This document shows, piece by piece, positions 15,406-23,046 of a stretch of DNA of 23,046 nt. The notes beneath the pieces are model-generated. The model did no database searches, had not been told where the DNA came from, and was given only the letters and a program-made list of their open reading frames with translations. The stretch covers positions 1-23,046 of the forward strand of contig DBIH01000104.1 in NCBI GenBank assembly GCA_002296885.1, in the 5' to 3' direction. A program made the position numbers and the translations under genes. Source of the stretch: Flavobacterium sp. UBA807. Lineage in GTDB: Bacteria; Bacteroidota; Bacteroidia; Flavobacteriales; Flavobacteriaceae. The first letter of the stretch is position 1, and each line of letters starts with the position of its first letter.

Positions 15406-16830
15406 TTACTTTTTAGGTGCGCCATTCTTAGTAACTTTAGTTCCCATATAATCCTGAACGGTACGGAAACCTATGTAACTTCTGGCTGAATCTGCATATT
15501 CAAAATCTCTGGTACCTACCTGCAGGAAGTAAGCAACATCTTTCCATGAACCTCCACGAACGGCTTTTCTCATATTCTTCAAATCCTGAACATTTGGATT
15601 TATTGAAGAAACATATTCGTAAGCTGCAGCATCATAAGACGAATCTGTCCATTCTGCTACGTTACCAGCCATGTTGTATAAATTGTATCCGTTTGGCTCA
15701 TACGATTTAGCTTCAACGGTATATAGCGCCTGATCGGCAGCATAATCTCCTCTGTTTGGTTTGAAGTTTGCCAAGAAGCAACCTCTGTCGTTTTTAGCAT
15801 AAGGTCCTCCCCAAGGGAACGTTCCTGATTCAAGACCACCTCTTGCCGCATATTCCCATTCAGATTCTATTGGCAAACGGAAAGTATTGATTAAATCATG
15901 ATGTTTTTTCTTGCTCTTGATGTAAGCATTTTTCCATAAAGTTCTCCAAGCGCAAAATGCTTTAGCTTGTTTCCAACTTACACCAACAACCGGGTATTGT
16001 GCATACGCCTGATGCCAGAAATAATCATTGTGCATTGGCTCATTATAGGAATAAGCAAAATCCTTAATCCAAACTGTTGTATCAGGATAAACCAATTGTT
16101 GCTCGGTTCTGATGAATGAACTTCTCTTTCCGGTTTTAGCTTTTGCTGCTGCCTGAATATCCATCCAAGAATATCTGAATTTCAATTTACGAACATCTAT
16201 TGTTCTCAAACCATTGAAAGATTCAGCAATAGGAAGATACATTGTATCCATTACCTCAGTATAATATTCATCCGGATACTTTTTGGTATCTTTAATAAGT
16301 TTGATCTTTTTATTTAATTTTCTTCCCGCATAAGGATCATCATCAGTACCTACACTATAATAATTCTCATACATATATTTATCGTAAGGAGTCATTTTTG
16401 CTGGATCGGTATCATTGAATGCGAAGTCTCCAATGCTTCCACCGTTTTTACCACCACCTTTTCCACCTTTTCCGCCTTTTCCTGAACCTGCCGTCTGTCC
16501 TACTTCGTCAGCAAGTATTGCCAAACGAACCCTGATTGTAGAATCTTTTACCCATTCTACAAACTGGCGGTACTCGCTGTTCGTGATTTCGGTTTCATCC
16601 ATATAGAATGACCTTACGGTTACAGTTTTTGTAGGCGCATCCTGTATATTCGCCGGGTCATCGTCAGATTTTCCCATAATGTATGCTCCACCTGGAATCA
16701 AAGTCATCCCAAAAGGCTTCTCCGGATGCCATTTCTTCCCTTTAACTCCTACCAATTCACCTTTATCGCTCGACCCACCACAACTGGTTAATAAAGCTAA
16801 GAATGACGCAAATGTTATGAACTTCTTCAT
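15406..16830 (-). CDS. gldK: gliding motility / T9SS lipoprotein GldK
   Basis: 474 residues. A lipoprotein signal peptide ends in the lipobox L14-T15-S16-C17. The mature part is a formylglycine-generating-enzyme/sulfatase-modifying-factor fold: MTLIPGGAYIMG (42-53), FYMDETEITNSEYRQF (75-90), then GVSWKQAKAFCAWR, RLPIESEWEYAARGG, NMAGNVAEW, RAVRGGSWKD and IGFRTVQD in the C-terminal half. GldK is an outer-membrane-anchored periplasmic lipoprotein that builds the ring with GldN; the fold is structural here. A Gly/Lys-only stretch (about 115-132) interrupts the conserved N-terminal region. It is the first gene of gldKLMN, preceded by a 269-base gap with a candidate promoter and doubled palindromes. 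Confidence 0.96.
   Translation of the reverse strand: MKKFITFASFLALLTSCGGSSDKGELVGVKGKKWHPEKPFGMTLIPGGAYIMGKSDDDPANIQDAPTKTVTVRSFYMDETEITNSEYRQFVEWVKDSTIRVRLAILADEVGQTAGSGKGGKGGKGGGKNGGSIGDFAFNDTDPAKMTPYDKYMYENYYSVGTDDDPYAGRKLNKKIKLIKDTKKYPDEYYTEVMDTMYLPIAESFNGLRTIDVRKLKFRYSWMDIQAAAKAKTGKRSSFIRTEQQLVYPDTTVWIKDFAYSYNEPMHNDYFWHQAYAQYPVVGVSWKQAKAFCAWRTLWKNAYIKSKKKHHDLINTFRLPIESEWEYAARGGLESGTFPWGGPYAKNDRGCFLANFKPNRGDYAADQALYTVEAKSYEPNGYNLYNMAGNVAEWTDSSYDAAAYEYVSSINPNVQDLKNMRKAVRGGSWKDVAYFLQVGTRDFEYADSARSYIGFRTVQDYMGTKVTKNGAPKK
16435..16488 (-). repeat. low-complexity Gly/Lys insert in gldK
   Basis: Codons 115-132 of gldK encode a run of Gly and Lys built from repeated GKGG units, with a single Ser near its start and a single Asn near its end. 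In DNA it appears as reiterated CCACCTTTT/CCGCCTTTT-type units on the plus strand, a structure prone to length change by slippage. It probably forms a flexible basic loop on the lipoprotein surface. Confidence 0.7.
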
Positions 16831-16955
16831 ATATATTTTGGGGTTTATTTTGAATATTTTTTTTTAGGGCGTAAACCTATTTATTATTTTTCAAAAAAGC
16901 AATTAATTAATATTAAATTTCTCCGTATACAATTCTACTACATTAATTCACATTT

Positions 16956-16963
16956 CAAAAATA
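16956..16963 (-). promoter_or_regulatory. gldK: candidate -7 box of gldKLMN
   Basis: On the minus strand TATTTTTG matches TAnnTTTG exactly. No TTTG -33 element lies at the normal distance (the position is an A/T run), which fits a promoter that depends on an upstream activator. Initiation near 16949 would leave a leader of about 118 bases before gldK. Confidence 0.4.
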
Positions 16964-16990
16964 GAATTAATATTGATAAAAAAAAAATAT

Positions 16991-17022
16991 TTTATCGATA
17001 AAATGCACTTTTTATCGATAAA
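16991..17022. promoter_or_regulatory. doubled 12-base palindrome upstream of gldK
   Basis: The perfect palindrome TTTATCGATAAA occurs at 16991-17002 and again at 17011-17022, exactly 20 bases apart, about two helical turns, so both faces align. Bases 16994-17012 match the box upstream of the LRR gene at 18 of 19 positions. On the minus strand the two copies can also form a 13-bp AT-rich hairpin (loop AGTGCA) followed by a U-rich run. A role as terminator of the topA transcript is therefore an alternative to a protein-binding operator. Confidence 0.5.
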
Positions 17023-17099
17023 GCGCTATTATTATTTATTTTTGTAATCTATGTCTTATTTTTATTGTCGTTTGTCTGAAAAAAATAAACATTTAACTA

Positions 17100-18254
17100 T
17101 TAAATATTGTTTTTTCGTTGTGCTTTCCACCATCTTTCAGGTATTTCCTGATTGCATGCAGAAAGGTATTCTTCATGTGAACAAGGTAATAACGTATTTT
17201 TTTTCAGTTTATTGTGTTGACCTGCAAAAAAATTTATTTCTATCCACCATCGCCCCGTTTTGTTGCTTTTATAGAAAACTAATTCATCATTTTCAAGCGG
17301 AACGATATATTTTAGGAAGTTTTCCCTTGTACCAAATGGATATTCATTTGAACGGTAATTAATTCCTTCGATGAAATACCATATTATCTGTGATATTAAT
17401 ACTGATTCTTCTCTTTTATTATTATGATTGAAAATACCGAGCGAACTTACTTTATCACTTATCCCGGCATATCTTGATAAACTGCAAATTTCTTTTCCAT
17501 CAAATCCGTTAGGAGTGAAATTAATGAAATTTGCTGAATATGAAGACTTTACACAATTTAAATCAATGCTGACAATATCTGCATCGCGAAAAACCGGCTC
17601 TGCTAATTCTATATTGTTTGAAATCTCACCTAATCTATAGGCATCGAAATATAATTTTTCAATTAAATCAATTTCTTCCTGCGAATTGTAATAGGTTTGA
17701 TATCCAATATTGCTAAAGTTAAAAAGATTATTCGGTTCATCCAAGACAATCTTTGACAAATACGAGTTAGCAGTAATTCCGCCTTCCTGTTTACCAAAAT
17801 CAAATTTACTGTCTATTGATACCAAATTAACCATTTGCTCCTGATTATCGTATGCCCTGTATAAAGGATAGGTCAAATCCTGAGAACCTCCTATAACAAT
17901 AGGAATAATTCCTTTTTTAATAAGTTTAGAAGCTACTTTCTGCAATGCAAAAAAAGTATCTTCTAAAGAATTTCCTTCAACAATATCTCCCAAATCAGCA
18001 ATGGAGCTTTGCCAATTACCCGGAAACAAACCATAAAGTTCTTTCCTTATGGCATCAAGATTGACTTCGTCATCTACGAAATTTACAGCGCCACGGTTTT
18101 CCAGAACTCCAATAATTGCAACTTTTATTTTATCAATATCCGGAAAGTCCTTATCCGTATGAAAAGCCACTTTGCTTCCTAAATGTTGAGAAGTCAAAGT
18201 TTTTACATATTGAATAATTTCATCATCAACCGGTGACAGAAAATCAAATTCCAT
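17100..18254 (-). CDS. ureohydrolase-fold (arginase/formimidoylglutamase-like) protein, degenerate metal site
   Basis: 384 residues. The order of strands and motifs follows the arginase/agmatinase/formimidoylglutamase family: IPIVIGGSQDLTYPLYRAY (117-135), NLVSIDSKFDFG (143-154) and DIVSIDLNCVKSS (226-238). The di-manganese ligands of active members (His in GGxH, D-x-H-x-D, S-x-D-x-D) read here as Q125, D148/K150/D152 and D231/N233. Three of six are therefore replaced and hydrolase activity is doubtful. A C-terminal extension (about 300-384) is rich in aromatic and charged residues (RWWIEINFF, PERWWKAQR). The gene begins 3 bases after the topA stop, so the two are co-transcribed, and gldK lies downstream in the same direction. 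A structural or regulatory role is possible, but none is established. Confidence 0.78.
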   Translation of the reverse strand: MEFDFLSPVDDEIIQYVKTLTSQHLGSKVAFHTDKDFPDIDKIKVAIIGVLENRGAVNFVDDEVNLDAIRKELYGLFPGNWQSSIADLGDIVEGNSLEDTFFALQKVASKLIKKGIIPIVIGGSQDLTYPLYRAYDNQEQMVNLVSIDSKFDFGKQEGGITANSYLSKIVLDEPNNLFNFSNIGYQTYYNSQEEIDLIEKLYFDAYRLGEISNNIELAEPVFRDADIVSIDLNCVKSSYSANFINFTPNGFDGKEICSLSRYAGISDKVSSLGIFNHNNKREESVLISQIIWYFIEGINYRSNEYPFGTRENFLKYIVPLENDELVFYKSNKTGRWWIEINFFAGQHNKLKKNTLLPCSHEEYLSACNQEIPERWWKAQRKNNI

Positions 18255-18257
18255 AGC

Positions 18258-20759
18258 TTATTTCTTTTTAGTAGGTGCTTTTTTGGCGGTGCTTTTTTTG
18301 ACTGCTGTTTTCTTTGCTGGAGTTTTGGCTGCTATCATTTCTTTGACTTGCTCCAATGTAAGTTTTGAAGCATCAATATCTTTATTTAATTCGATTTTGA
18401 TTTTTCCTTTCAAAATTACCGATTTGCCCCAGCGTGCTTTTTCGACTACGATCCCTTCTTCTTTCCAATCATGGATTACTTTATCGATGTTCTTTTGTAG
18501 TTTTTCTTCAATCAGCTCGGCAATATCTGCTTGAGATAAATTATCGAAATTATATTTTTTACTTACGTTGATGAATATTCCGTTCCATTTTATAAATGGT
18601 CCGAAACGGCCAACACCTTTTTGAACCGGTTCGTTTTTATAAGTTGCAATCGGAGCATCAGCCTGAGCTTTTTCATTTATCAACTCCTGAGCCCTTTCCA
18701 TAGTAACATCTAATGGATCTTCTCCTTTTGGCAATGAAATAAATTGCTTTCCGAAACGAACATAGGGTCCGAAGCGGCCATTATTAACTTCTATTTCTTC
18801 TCCTTTATAAGTCCCCAGATTTTTTGGCAGTAAAAATAAATTGAGCGCTTCTTCTAAAGTAATGCTTCCAATATTCTGCTCCTGACGTAAACTGGCAAAT
18901 TGCTTATCTTCATCATCTGCACCACCAATTTGAGCCATTGGACCAAATTTTCCAAGACGAACCAAAACTTGTTTACCGGTTTTTGGATCTGTCCCTAAGA
19001 TTCTTTCTCCGCTTTCACGTTCAGCATTTTCGCCAACTTCAAGGACATTCGGATGAAACTTATCATAGAAATCCTGCATCATCTTTGCCCAATCAATATT
19101 TCCTTCAGCTATTTCATCAAAATCCTGCTCAACTTTTGCAGTGAAATTATAATCTAAAATGGCAGAAAAATTCTTCACCAAAAAATCATTTACAATTGTG
19201 CCGATATCAGTAGGTACTAGTTTCCCTTTGTCAGAACCTGTGTTTTCTTTTAAAATCTTCTCGTCAATTTTATTCGCCTGAAGTGTAAGCTGAGTATATT
19301 TTCTTTCTACTCCGTCCAAGTTACCTTTTTCAACATAAGTTCTGGCAATGATTGTGGAAATAGTCGGGGCATAAGTAGAAGGGCGACCAATACCAAGCTC
19401 TTCGAGTTTCTTTACTAAAGAAGCTTCGGTATATCGCGAAGCCGGTCTTGTATATCTTTCGGTAGCTGTTATATTAATATTCTGTAATCTTTCATTCACT
19501 TTTAAAGCCGGTAACATTCCTTCCTGTTCTTCATCGTCATCATCATTTCCTTCAAGGTATACTTTTAGGAAACCTTCAAATTTGATTACTTCACCTGAAG
19601 CATGAAAAACTTCCGAATGATTATTTGCTTCAATCTTTACATTTGTCCTTTCCAATTCGGCATCGCTCATTTGTGAAGCCAAAGTTCTTTTCCAAATCAA
19701 ATCGTATAAACGAGCCTGATCTCTTTCGACATTTACTGAACTGCGGGACATATCCGTTGGGCGGATTGCTTCGTGTGCTTCCTGTGCTCCTTTGCTTTTT
19801 GTGTTAAACGATCGTGGTTTTGAAAACTCCTTCCCGTATGATTTTGTGATTTCAGCTTCAGCCGCTGCCATCGCTTCCTGTGACAGGTTTACACTATCTG
19901 TTCTCATATAGGTAATCAATCCGGCTTCGTACAAACGCTGTGCAATTTGCATTGTGATTCCAACCGGTAAATACAATTTACGTGCGGCTTCTTGTTGCAA
20001 TGTTGAAGTTGTAAATGGTGCTGCAGGAGATTTTTTTGTCGGTTTGGTTTCCAAATCCGCTACCTTATATATAGAACCTATATTTTTATTCAGAAAATCT
20101 TCCGCTTCTTTTTTGGTGGCAAAGTTTTTTGGTAATTTGGCTTTAACCACTTTTCCTGCCTCGTTTGTAAATTCAGCTGTAACCGAATAAGAAGCGATTG
20201 GTTTAAATTCCTGTATTTCTCTTTCTCTTTCAACAATCAAACGCACGGAAACCGATTGCACACGCCCAGCAGATAATCCACCTTTTACTTTTTTCCACAA
20301 TACCGGAGAAAGTTCATATCCTACTAATCTGTCTAAAACCCTACGCGCCTGCTGTGCATTCACTAAATTGTAATCAATTTCTCTTGGGTTATCAATGGCT
20401 TTCAGAATAGCATTTTTTGTGATTTCGTGGAAAACAATACGTTTGGTTTTGGCTTTGTCTAATTTTAGTTCTTCCGCCAAATGCCAGGAAATAGCTTCTC
20501 CCTCGCGGTCCTCATCGGAAGCTAACCAAACCATATCGGCATTTTTGGCTAATCCTTTTAGTTTGGTAACCAAAGCTTTTTTGTCAGATGAAACTTCGTA
20601 TTTTGGCTTAAAACCGTTGGTCACATCTACTCCAATTTCTTTGGAAGGCAAGTCAGCAATATGACCGTAACTTGACTCAACCTGAAACTCATTCCCCAGA
20701 AATTTTTCGATTGTTTTTGCCTTTGCAGGCGACTCAACGATAACTAAATTCTTTGCCAT
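18258..20759 (-). CDS. topA: DNA topoisomerase I (type IA)
   Basis: 833 residues from the ATG at 20759 (MAKNLVIVESPAKAKTIEKF). The reading frame is open further upstream, to 20867, but the promoter overlaps those codons, so the shorter start is preferred. The Toprim domain (about 3-115) has E9 and the acidic motif DEDRE (82-86). The catalytic Tyr is Y284 in ITYMRTDS, and the HEAIRPTD motif is at 329-336. An acidic insert (404-413) lies in the core. The zinc-finger domains of the E. coli enzyme are absent; four GRFGP-type C-terminal repeats (about 590-795) replace them, followed by a Lys/Ala/Thr tail (811-833). The enzyme relaxes negative supercoils by a transient 5'-phosphotyrosine break. It is divergent from miaB. 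Confidence 0.96.
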   Translation of the reverse strand: MAKNLVIVESPAKAKTIEKFLGNEFQVESSYGHIADLPSKEIGVDVTNGFKPKYEVSSDKKALVTKLKGLAKNADMVWLASDEDREGEAISWHLAEELKLDKAKTKRIVFHEITKNAILKAIDNPREIDYNLVNAQQARRVLDRLVGYELSPVLWKKVKGGLSAGRVQSVSVRLIVEREREIQEFKPIASYSVTAEFTNEAGKVVKAKLPKNFATKKEAEDFLNKNIGSIYKVADLETKPTKKSPAAPFTTSTLQQEAARKLYLPVGITMQIAQRLYEAGLITYMRTDSVNLSQEAMAAAEAEITKSYGKEFSKPRSFNTKSKGAQEAHEAIRPTDMSRSSVNVERDQARLYDLIWKRTLASQMSDAELERTNVKIEANNHSEVFHASGEVIKFEGFLKVYLEGNDDDDEEQEGMLPALKVNERLQNINITATERYTRPASRYTEASLVKKLEELGIGRPSTYAPTISTIIARTYVEKGNLDGVERKYTQLTLQANKIDEKILKENTGSDKGKLVPTDIGTIVNDFLVKNFSAILDYNFTAKVEQDFDEIAEGNIDWAKMMQDFYDKFHPNVLEVGENAERESGERILGTDPKTGKQVLVRLGKFGPMAQIGGADDEDKQFASLRQEQNIGSITLEEALNLFLLPKNLGTYKGEEIEVNNGRFGPYVRFGKQFISLPKGEDPLDVTMERAQELINEKAQADAPIATYKNEPVQKGVGRFGPFIKWNGIFINVSKKYNFDNLSQADIAELIEEKLQKNIDKVIHDWKEEGIVVEKARWGKSVILKGKIKIELNKDIDASKLTLEQVKEMIAAKTPAKKTAVKKSTAKKAPTKKK

Positions 20760-20779
20760 ATCCCGATTGTTTGTGTGGG

Positions 20780-20809
20780 CAAAAGTAGCAGTTTTTTTTA
20801 TAAAACAAA
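20780..20809 (-). promoter_or_regulatory. topA: promoter of topA
   Basis: On the minus strand, -33 TTTG (20806-20809) and -7 TACTTTTG (20780-20787) are both full consensus matches with an 18-base spacer. Initiation near 20773 gives a leader of about 14 bases to the ATG at 20759, supporting that start. Confidence 0.7.
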
Positions 20810-20867
20810 TTTTTGTCAAAAATCTACCTTCTTTTATTTCTAATCTTTTGTTAAACAAAACTGACAT

Positions 20868-20900
20868 CTTGGCAGAAATTATAATTTAGTATTATCTTTG
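20868..20900 (+). promoter_or_regulatory. miaB: promoter of miaB
   Basis: -33 CTTG (20868-20871, 3 of 4) and -7 TATCTTTG (20893-20900, exact match to TAnnTTTG) are separated by 21 bases. The predicted leader to the ATG at 20926 is about 18 bases. Confidence 0.6.
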
Positions 20901-20925
20901 TTGTCCCGAAAGCGATACATATTTT

Positions 20926-22380
20926 ATGGAAAAGGAAATTGACGAAAAATTGCAGGGCACCAGCCTTGTTTTGGAACAAAAAAAGGAAAACACCAAAAAA
21001 CTATTTATTGAAAGTTATGGCTGTGCGATGAATTTTTCGGATAGCGAAGTTGTTGCGTCCATACTCACTAATGAAGGTTACAACACTACAACTATATTAG
21101 AAGAAGCCGATTTGGTTTTGGTCAACACCTGTTCCATTCGCGATAAAGCAGAGCAAACGGTTAGAAAGCGTTTGGAAAAATACAACGCCGTAAAACGTGA
21201 AGTAAATCCGGGGATGAAAGTCGGGGTTTTAGGGTGCATGGCAGAACGGTTGAAAGAAAAATTCCTTGACGAAGAAAAGATTGTGGATATGGTTGTTGGT
21301 CCTGATGCTTATAAAGATCTACCAAATCTATTGAAAGAAGTTGATGAAGGCCGGGATGCTATCAATGTTATTTTATCTAAAGAAGAAACTTATGGCGATA
21401 TTTCACCGGTACGTTTGATGACGAATGGCGTAACTGCTTTTGTTTCGATTACGCGTGGCTGTGATAATATGTGTACATTTTGTGTTGTTCCTTTTACACG
21501 TGGCCGCGAACGCAGCCGTGAACCACAAAGCATTCTTGCAGAAATCAAAGATTTATGGAGCAAAGGCTTTAAGGAGGTAACGCTTTTGGGTCAGAATGTA
21601 GACAGTTATCTTTGGTATGGTGGCGGTTTGAAAAAAGATTTTGATAAAGCTACCGAAATGCAAAAAGCCACTGCCGTTGGTTTTGATCAATTACTCGAAA
21701 TGGTTGCGGTGCAATTCCCAAAAATGCGAATCCGTTTCTCTACATCAAATCCACAGGACATGCATGAAGAAGTATTGCATGTCATTGCCAAATATCCAAA
21801 TGTATGTAAACACATCCATCTTCCTGTTCAGAGTGGAAGTGACCGTATTTTGAAGGAAATGAATCGTCTTCACACACGAGAAGAATATATAAAATTAATT
21901 GATAAAATCCATCAAATCATTCCCGACGTCAGCGTGACTCAGGATATGATTGCAGGCTTTCCAACGGAAACCGAAGCAGACCATCAGGATACTTTAAGTC
22001 TTATGGAAGCTGTGAAATACGGCTTTGGTTATATGTATGCTTATTCTGAGCGTCCGGGTACTTTGGCCGGAAGAAAAATGGAAGACGATGTCTTAGAAGA
22101 AACAAAACTACGCAGGCTTCAGGAAATTGTCGATTTACAGCGAAAGCACAGCGGCATCAGAACCAAAGAATTTGTTGGAAAAACTGTTGAAGTCTTAGTG
22201 GAAAAAGTCTCTAAAAAATCGGATAAGGATTTATCTGGAAGAAACTCTCAGAGCTTTATGGTTGTTTTCCCAAGAGAAAATTATAAAATCGGTGATTTTG
22301 TGAATGTAAAAATTACCAACTGTACCAGCGGGACCTTGATTGGTCATGCTATCGGATACAGTAATATGCAAACAAACTAA
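20926..22380 (+). CDS. miaB: tRNA-2-methylthio-N6-dimethylallyladenosine synthase MiaB
   Basis: 484 residues. The N-terminal methylthiotransferase domain has the three cluster cysteines C33 (ESYGCAMN), C69 (NTCSIRDKA) and C104 (LGCMAE). The radical-SAM motif CxxxCxxC is C179, C183 and C186 (RGCDNMCTFC). A TRAM RNA-binding domain occupies about 416-477. The NTCSIRDKAEQ and VPFTRGRERSR segments identify MiaB rather than RimO or MtaB. It adds a methylthio group to i6A37 of tRNAs reading UNN codons, using two [4Fe-4S] clusters and S-adenosylmethionine. It has its own promoter, divergent from topA, and a sigma-54-type regulator follows 3 bases after the stop. Confidence 0.97.
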   Translation: MEKEIDEKLQGTSLVLEQKKENTKKLFIESYGCAMNFSDSEVVASILTNEGYNTTTILEEADLVLVNTCSIRDKAEQTVRKRLEKYNAVKREVNPGMKVGVLGCMAERLKEKFLDEEKIVDMVVGPDAYKDLPNLLKEVDEGRDAINVILSKEETYGDISPVRLMTNGVTAFVSITRGCDNMCTFCVVPFTRGRERSREPQSILAEIKDLWSKGFKEVTLLGQNVDSYLWYGGGLKKDFDKATEMQKATAVGFDQLLEMVAVQFPKMRIRFSTSNPQDMHEEVLHVIAKYPNVCKHIHLPVQSGSDRILKEMNRLHTREEYIKLIDKIHQIIPDVSVTQDMIAGFPTETEADHQDTLSLMEAVKYGFGYMYAYSERPGTLAGRKMEDDVLEETKLRRLQEIVDLQRKHSGIRTKEFVGKTVEVLVEKVSKKSDKDLSGRNSQSFMVVFPRENYKIGDFVNVKITNCTSGTLIGHAIGYSNMQTN

Positions 22381-22383
22381 TTT

Positions 22384-23046
22384 ATGGAAACCGTTCAAAG
22401 CATAAAACAGCGATTTGAAATTATTGGGAATGACCCAAAATTAAATCGCGCCATTGAAAAAGCAATTCAGGTTGCCCCTACTGATATTTCGGTATTGGTT
22501 GTGGGTGAAAGCGGTGTTGGTAAAGAAAGCATACCGAGAATTATTCACTCGCTTTCGCACAGAAAACACGGTAAATATATCGCAGTAAACTGCGGCGCCA
22601 TTCCCGAAGGAACCATTGACAGTGAACTTTTCGGCCACGAAAAAGGTTCTTTTACCGGAGCCAATGCTGAACGCCAGGGTTATTTTGAAGTGGCTGATGG
22701 CGGAACTATTTTCCTTGATGAAGTTGGCGAATTGCCTTTGACTACTCAGGTGCGTTTGTTGCGTGTTTTGGAAAACGGTGAATTCATTAAAGTAGGTTCA
22801 TCACAAGTACAAAAAACCAATGTAAGGATTGTGGCAGCAACTAATATCAATATGTTTGACGCGATTGAAAAAGGAAAATTCCGTGAAGTTTTATATTATC
22901 GTCTGAACACTGTTCCGATCCGTGTCCCGCCATTGAGAGACCGCAAAGAAGACATTCCACTCATCTTCCGGAAATTTGCTCACGATATGGCAGAGCGTTA
23001 TCGCATTCCGCCGCTTCAATTAAAAGCCGAAGCTCTGAGCATTCTT
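22384..23046 (+). CDS. sigma-54-interaction AAA+ transcription activator, 3' end missing
   Basis: 221 codons are open from the ATG at 22384 to the window edge with no stop, so the gene is cut by the window. The AAA+ central domain of bacterial enhancer-binding proteins is clear: Walker A GESGVGKE (41-48), the sigma-54 contact loop as GSFTGA (88-93, Ser for the usual Ala), Walker B GTIFLDE (107-113), arginine-finger region YYRLN (171-175) and PPLRDRKEDI (182-191). No receiver, GAF or PAS domain precedes it; the AAA+ domain begins about 10 residues in. The DNA-binding domain would lie beyond the edge. It is probably co-transcribed with miaB (3-base gap). Its target genes are unknown. Confidence 0.92.
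   Translation, partial: METVQSIKQRFEIIGNDPKLNRAIEKAIQVAPTDISVLVVGESGVGKESIPRIIHSLSHRKHGKYIAVNCGAIPEGTIDSELFGHEKGSFTGANAERQGYFEVADGGTIFLDEVGELPLTTQVRLLRVLENGEFIKVGSSQVQKTNVRIVAATNINMFDAIEKGKFREVLYYRLNTVPIRVPPLRDRKEDIPLIFRKFAHDMAERYRIPPLQLKAEALSIL

Noticed and set aside
17051..17362. A 103-codon open frame on the plus strand overlapping the end of the ureohydrolase-like gene
   Set aside because: It lies almost wholly antisense to a well-supported coding region, has no recognisable domain or promoter, and its composition fits a reverse-frame shadow.
20760..20867. A 36-codon upstream extension of topA starting at 20867
   Set aside because: A full TTTG-18-TACTTTTG promoter lies inside it, and the family N terminus MAKNLVIVESPAKAKT begins at 20759.

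Overview
This window looks like a chromosomal segment of a Flavobacterium-type bacterium (Bacteroidota, Flavobacteriaceae). It is AT-rich. It carries a complete gldK-gldL-gldM-gldN cluster, the trans-envelope core of the type IX secretion system (T9SS) and gliding motility machinery. It also has a secreted protein with a type A T9SS sorting domain, and several intergenic regions contain the Bacteroidota promoter signature (-33 TTTG, -7 TAnnTTTG). No phage, insertion sequence or CRISPR array is visible. Intergenic gaps are all under 300 bases.

Layout from left to right. Positions 1-42 are the 5' part of an initiator tRNA on the minus strand, cut by the window edge. At 206-3460 (minus) lies a large secreted PHP-type phosphoesterase-like protein with a lamin-tail-like domain, three 118-residue Fn3-like repeats and a T9SS C-terminal domain. 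At 3708-4562 (minus) is a secreted leucine-rich-repeat protein of eight exact 24-residue repeats, with a terminator behind it. Then come a DUF1761 membrane protein (4780-5262, +), a FemAB/GNAT-like protein with a probable TTG start (5321-6466, +), a long inverted repeat in a convergent gap, and an ABC-F ATPase (6642-8555, minus). These are followed by a DUF983 zinc-ribbon membrane protein (8656-9039, +), a double zinc-ribbon four-helix membrane protein (9198-9884, +) and a secreted protein with two DxNGDG repeats (9951-11003, +). The last of these overlaps, tail to tail, an FAD-dependent oxidoreductase (10990-12036, minus).

The right half is the T9SS/gliding region. On the minus strand, in order of transcription, are topA (20759 to 18258), a degenerate arginase/formimidoylglutamase-fold protein starting 3 bases after topA, then gldK, gldL, gldM and gldN, closed by a strong terminator at 12080-12112. 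Divergent from topA are miaB and, 3 bases after it, the start of a sigma-54 activator-type AAA+ protein that runs off the window.

How they fit: GldK/GldN form the periplasmic ring under the outer membrane, and GldL/GldM form the proton-driven inner-membrane motor. The PHP-domain protein is a likely cargo of that system. Two observations seem most worth a second look. First, the ureohydrolase-fold protein between topA and gldK has lost three of the six canonical metal ligands. Second, a 19-base element is shared (18 of 19) between the upstream regions of gldK and the LRR gene, at nearly the same distance from a candidate -7 box; at gldK it is part of a doubled perfect 12-base palindrome.
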